A stretch of 64,000 bases of DNA, taken from assembly GCA_051000755.1 (NCBI GenBank), contig JBPCNZ010000154.1, forward strand, positions 1-64,000. The letters are read 5' to 3'. Numbering within the stretch: position 1 is the first letter of the stretch; every line of letters begins with the position of its first letter. Of the stretch, positions 62,235 to 64,000 are shown one piece after another. A program made the position numbers and the translations under genes. Below the pieces are notes generated by a model that was not told the DNA's origin, searched no databases, and worked only from the letters and a program-made list of their open reading frames with translations. Source of the DNA: JALZAH01 sp051000755. GTDB taxonomy: Bacteria; Actinomycetota; Acidimicrobiia; Acidimicrobiales; Palsa-688.

Positions 62235-63439
62235 ACAACGATTTCCGGGTAGGCGTGGACCGCGACACCACGTGGGACGTGCTCACGGACCTGGAGCGGA
62301 TAGCTCCCTTGCTTCCCGGTGCCCAGCTTCAAGAGGTGGAGGGTGACGAGTACCGGGGGATCGTCAAGGTCAAGGTCGGGCCCATCCAGGCGCAGTACAA
62401 GGGCACCGCCACCCTGGTCGAGACGGACCAGTCGGCCGGCAAGATGGTCATGAAGGCGTCGGGTCGGGACACTCGTGGTCAGGGCAATGCCAGCGCCACG
62501 ATCACCCTGACGATGACGGCCGATGGGAGCGGGACGAAGGTCACTGCCAACACCGACCTGACGATCAGCGGCAAGGTCGCTCAGTTTGGACGGGGTGTCC
62601 TGGCCGACGTGAGTAGCAAGCTCATCGGTCAGTTCGTCGACAACCTCGAGGCCGACCTCAACGCCGGCGAGCAGGCGACCAAGCCCAAGGGAGGGTCTAA
62701 CCCGGGACCGGGCGACGACGTCCCGGACGAGGCGCCCGGTGAGGCCCTGGTCGGAAACGCCGACAAGGCGGAGACCAACGGTTCCACTGGCTCCAGCCAG
62801 ACGGCTTCCGGACCGGTGGGGCCAGGGACCACGGCGCCCACCACGACCGGCACGAGCTCGACGTCCGGCGGGACCACCGCGGCCTCGACCTCCTCGAGCG
62901 CAAAGCAATCGGGTCCCCGCAAGATCGATTCGCCCGAGCCGGAGCCGGTCGACCTGTTCGATGCGGCCGGCAGCACCATGAAGCGGGCTGCTCCGGTGGT
63001 CGGCGGGGTCGTTGTCATCCTGGTTGCCATCCTTCTCCGCCGCCGGCGTAAGGCCCGTCGGGCGGTCAAGGTCGCAGCCCTCGTCGACGCCAGCCGCAAG
63101 GCCCGCAAGAAGGCGGCCAAGCGAGGCGGCAAGGCCAGCAAGAAGGCTGCGGTGGAAGGGCGCAAGGCGGCCAAGAAGGCGGCCGTGCGCGGCCGCAAGG
63201 CCGGTAAGCAGGCCGCCGTTCATGGTCGCAAGGCCGGTAAGCAGGCGGCGGTGAAGGGTCGCAAAGCGGGCAAGCAGGCGGCGGTGACGGGCCGCAAGGC
63301 GCGCAAGCAGGGCCGCCAGGTGGCGGCATCAGCCCGTCACGCTGCCGAGGACGCTTCTCGCCGGGCGGCGAAGCGGAGCCGAAAGGCCGCCGCCAAGGCC
63401 GCGGCCAAGGCGCAGAAGCGAGCCAGCCGGGTCGGCTGA
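62225..63439 (+). CDS. coxG: CoxG-type SRPBCC protein with membrane segment and lysine-rich histone-like tail
   Basis: Residues ~1-150 of this 404-residue protein are CoxG (DUF2 carbon monoxide dehydrogenase subunit G, SRPBCC fold): LTDLERIAPLLPGAQLQEV, DEYRGIVKVKVGPI, YKGTATLVETD and KLIGQFVDNLEADL. CoxG recruits the hydroxylase to the membrane. A Ser/Thr/Gly-rich linker follows, then a membrane helix (RAAPVVGGVVVILVAILLRRRR, ~258-280). The last ~125 residues are basic and Ala-rich with an 11-residue repeat GRKAGKQAAVx, like the tails of histone H1-like proteins. The tail should be cytoplasmic and could bind nucleic acid, polyphosphate or lipid; that is inference. ATG overlaps the mocA stop by 10 bases. 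Confidence 0.85.
   Translation: MELNNDFRVGVDRDTTWDVLTDLERIAPLLPGAQLQEVEGDEYRGIVKVKVGPIQAQYKGTATLVETDQSAGKMVMKASGRDTRGQGNASATITLTMTADGSGTKVTANTDLTISGKVAQFGRGVLADVSSKLIGQFVDNLEADLNAGEQATKPKGGSNPGPGDDVPDEAPGEALVGNADKAETNGSTGSSQTASGPVGPGTTAPTTTGTSSTSGGTTAASTSSSAKQSGPRKIDSPEPEPVDLFDAAGSTMKRAAPVVGGVVVILVAILLRRRRKARRAVKVAALVDASRKARKKAAKRGGKASKKAAVEGRKAAKKAAVRGRKAGKQAAVHGRKAGKQAAVKGRKAGKQAAVTGRKARKQGRQVAASARHAAEDASRRAAKRSRKAAAKAAAKAQKRASRVG
63158..63289 (+). repeat. 33-base tandem repeat encoding GRKAGKQAAVx, four copies
   Basis: Copies at 63158-63190, 63191-63223, 63224-63256 and 63257-63289 encode GRKAAKKAAVR, GRKAGKQAAVH, GRKAGKQAAVK and GRKAGKQAAVT; a degenerate fifth (GRKARKQGRQV) follows. Copies 2-4 differ mostly by synonymous changes, so the protein repeat is kept although the DNA has diverged. 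Confidence 0.9.
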
Positions 63440-63486
63440 CCAGGCCCGTCAGCCGCGTCCGTCGTCTCCGGCCGTACGCTGCCGCA

Positions 63487-64000
63487 ATGGCTGAGCGATC
63501 TCTGACCCTGATGGCAGTGCATGCCCATCCCGACGACGAGGCCACGAGCACCGGCGGGATCCTGGCCCGCTACAGCGCCGAGGGCATCCGCACGGTCCTC
63601 GTCACCTGTACTGACGGGGCCTGCGGCGACGGTCCGGGCGGGGTCAAACCGGGGGAGCCGGGCCACGATCGCGATGCCATTGTGGCCCTGCGCCGCCAGG
63701 AGCTCGAGGCCAGCTGCCTCATCCTGGGCGTCCGCCATCTCGAGCTTCTCGAGTACAGAGACTCTGGGATGATGGGCTGGGCCGACAATGATGCGCCCGG
63801 CTCGTTCTGGACCACACCGGTTGAAGATGGTGCTGACCGGTTGGCCGAGCTCATGGAGCAGTACCAGCCGGACGTCGTGGTCACCTACGACCCGAACGGT
63901 TTCTACGGCCACCCGGACCACATCCAGGCCCACCGCATCACCATGGTGGCGGCGGAGAAGACCGGCATCCCGGCCAAGGTGTACTGGCCGACGATCCCCC
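63487..64000 (+). CDS. PIG-L family deacetylase (MshB/Mca-like), truncated by window end
   Basis: The visible 171 residues show the PIG-L zinc site: HAHPDDE near residue 12 (His, Asp, Asp) and the late HPDH in YGHPDHIQAHRITM. VLVTCTDGACGDG and RRQELEASCLILGV are typical of MshB, which deacetylates GlcNAc-inositol in mycothiol synthesis, and of Mca, which cleaves mycothiol conjugates. The length so far and GFYGHPDH suit either. ATG at 63487 follows coxG by 47 bases. The gene continues beyond 64000. Confidence 0.9.
   Translation, partial: MAERSLTLMAVHAHPDDEATSTGGILARYSAEGIRTVLVTCTDGACGDGPGGVKPGEPGHDRDAIVALRRQELEASCLILGVRHLELLEYRDSGMMGWADNDAPGSFWTTPVEDGADRLAELMEQYQPDVVVTYDPNGFYGHPDHIQAHRITMVAAEKTGIPAKVYWPTIP

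Overview
The window looks like a chromosomal stretch from a high-GC actinobacterium (about 70% G+C by eye, not counted), most likely an uncultivated member near the Acidimicrobiia. The evidence is two WhiB iron-sulfur proteins, two F420-type luciferase-family oxidoreductases, a class-E-like sortase, a UPF0182 membrane protein, an MshB/Mca-type deacetylase, and several neighbour pairs also known from mycobacteria (Rv0958/Rv0959-like ATPase + VWA, two adjacent TrkA proteins, ppk next to a Nudix gene, and the Rv3193c-Rv3194c-Rv3195 set). Lineage is inference. The first 13 bases are all G, which looks like a contig end. I see no tRNA, rRNA, CRISPR array, prophage or insertion sequence. No stretch over 300 bases lacks a gene.

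Layout. 1-6.7 kb: a broken poly-gamma-glutamate hydrolase-like gene, a family 2 glycoside hydrolase, a membrane-tethered ECF-like sigma factor, a ChlI/MoxR-type ATPase and an Nei/Fpg glycosylase. 6.7-14.7 kb: the VWA partner of the ATPase, a TrkA pair, a deleted macrodomain, two whiB genes, glutamate formiminotransferase, tatA and two tandem zinc-ribbon AIM24 proteins. 14.7-25.6 kb: leuA behind a leucine leader-peptide attenuator, a transporter, ppk, a Nudix-VOC fusion, a broken alpha/beta hydrolase, an F420-type oxidoreductase, a sortase, a SixA/MutT1-type phosphatase and an Rrf2 regulator. 25.6-45 kb: a second transporter, phosphoesterase, DUF2342 protein, epimerase-like protein, an HtrA homologue without its catalytic residues, moaE, mreB, a HEAT protein, a PDZ-Lon protease, a histidine kinase, a DivIVA-like protein with a phage-head-morphogenesis-like tail, and UPF0182. 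45-52 kb: AlkB-like, UbiA-like, epoxide hydrolase, enoyl-CoA isomerase, oxidoreductase, moeA and moaA.

52-63.4 kb is one long co-directional molybdenum hydroxylase cluster: two paralogous form-II (AYRGAGR) molybdenum subunits, one [2Fe-2S] subunit, one FAD subunit, CoxD, CoxE, two XdhC pieces, a MocA-like cytidylyltransferase and a CoxG with a membrane segment and a lysine-rich histone-like tail. Together with moeA, moaA and moaE this covers much of cofactor synthesis, insertion and maturation. The substrate cannot be read from sequence, but the active-site loop argues against classical CO dehydrogenase. The window ends inside a PIG-L/MshB-type deacetylase.

The most interesting items are the leuA attenuator with an apparently leaderless leader peptide, the DivIVA/phage-head-like fusion, the CoxG histone-like tail, the dead HtrA, and the rearranged MutT1 domains. 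Three genes carry small frame-disrupting deletions that could be real decay or assembly error.
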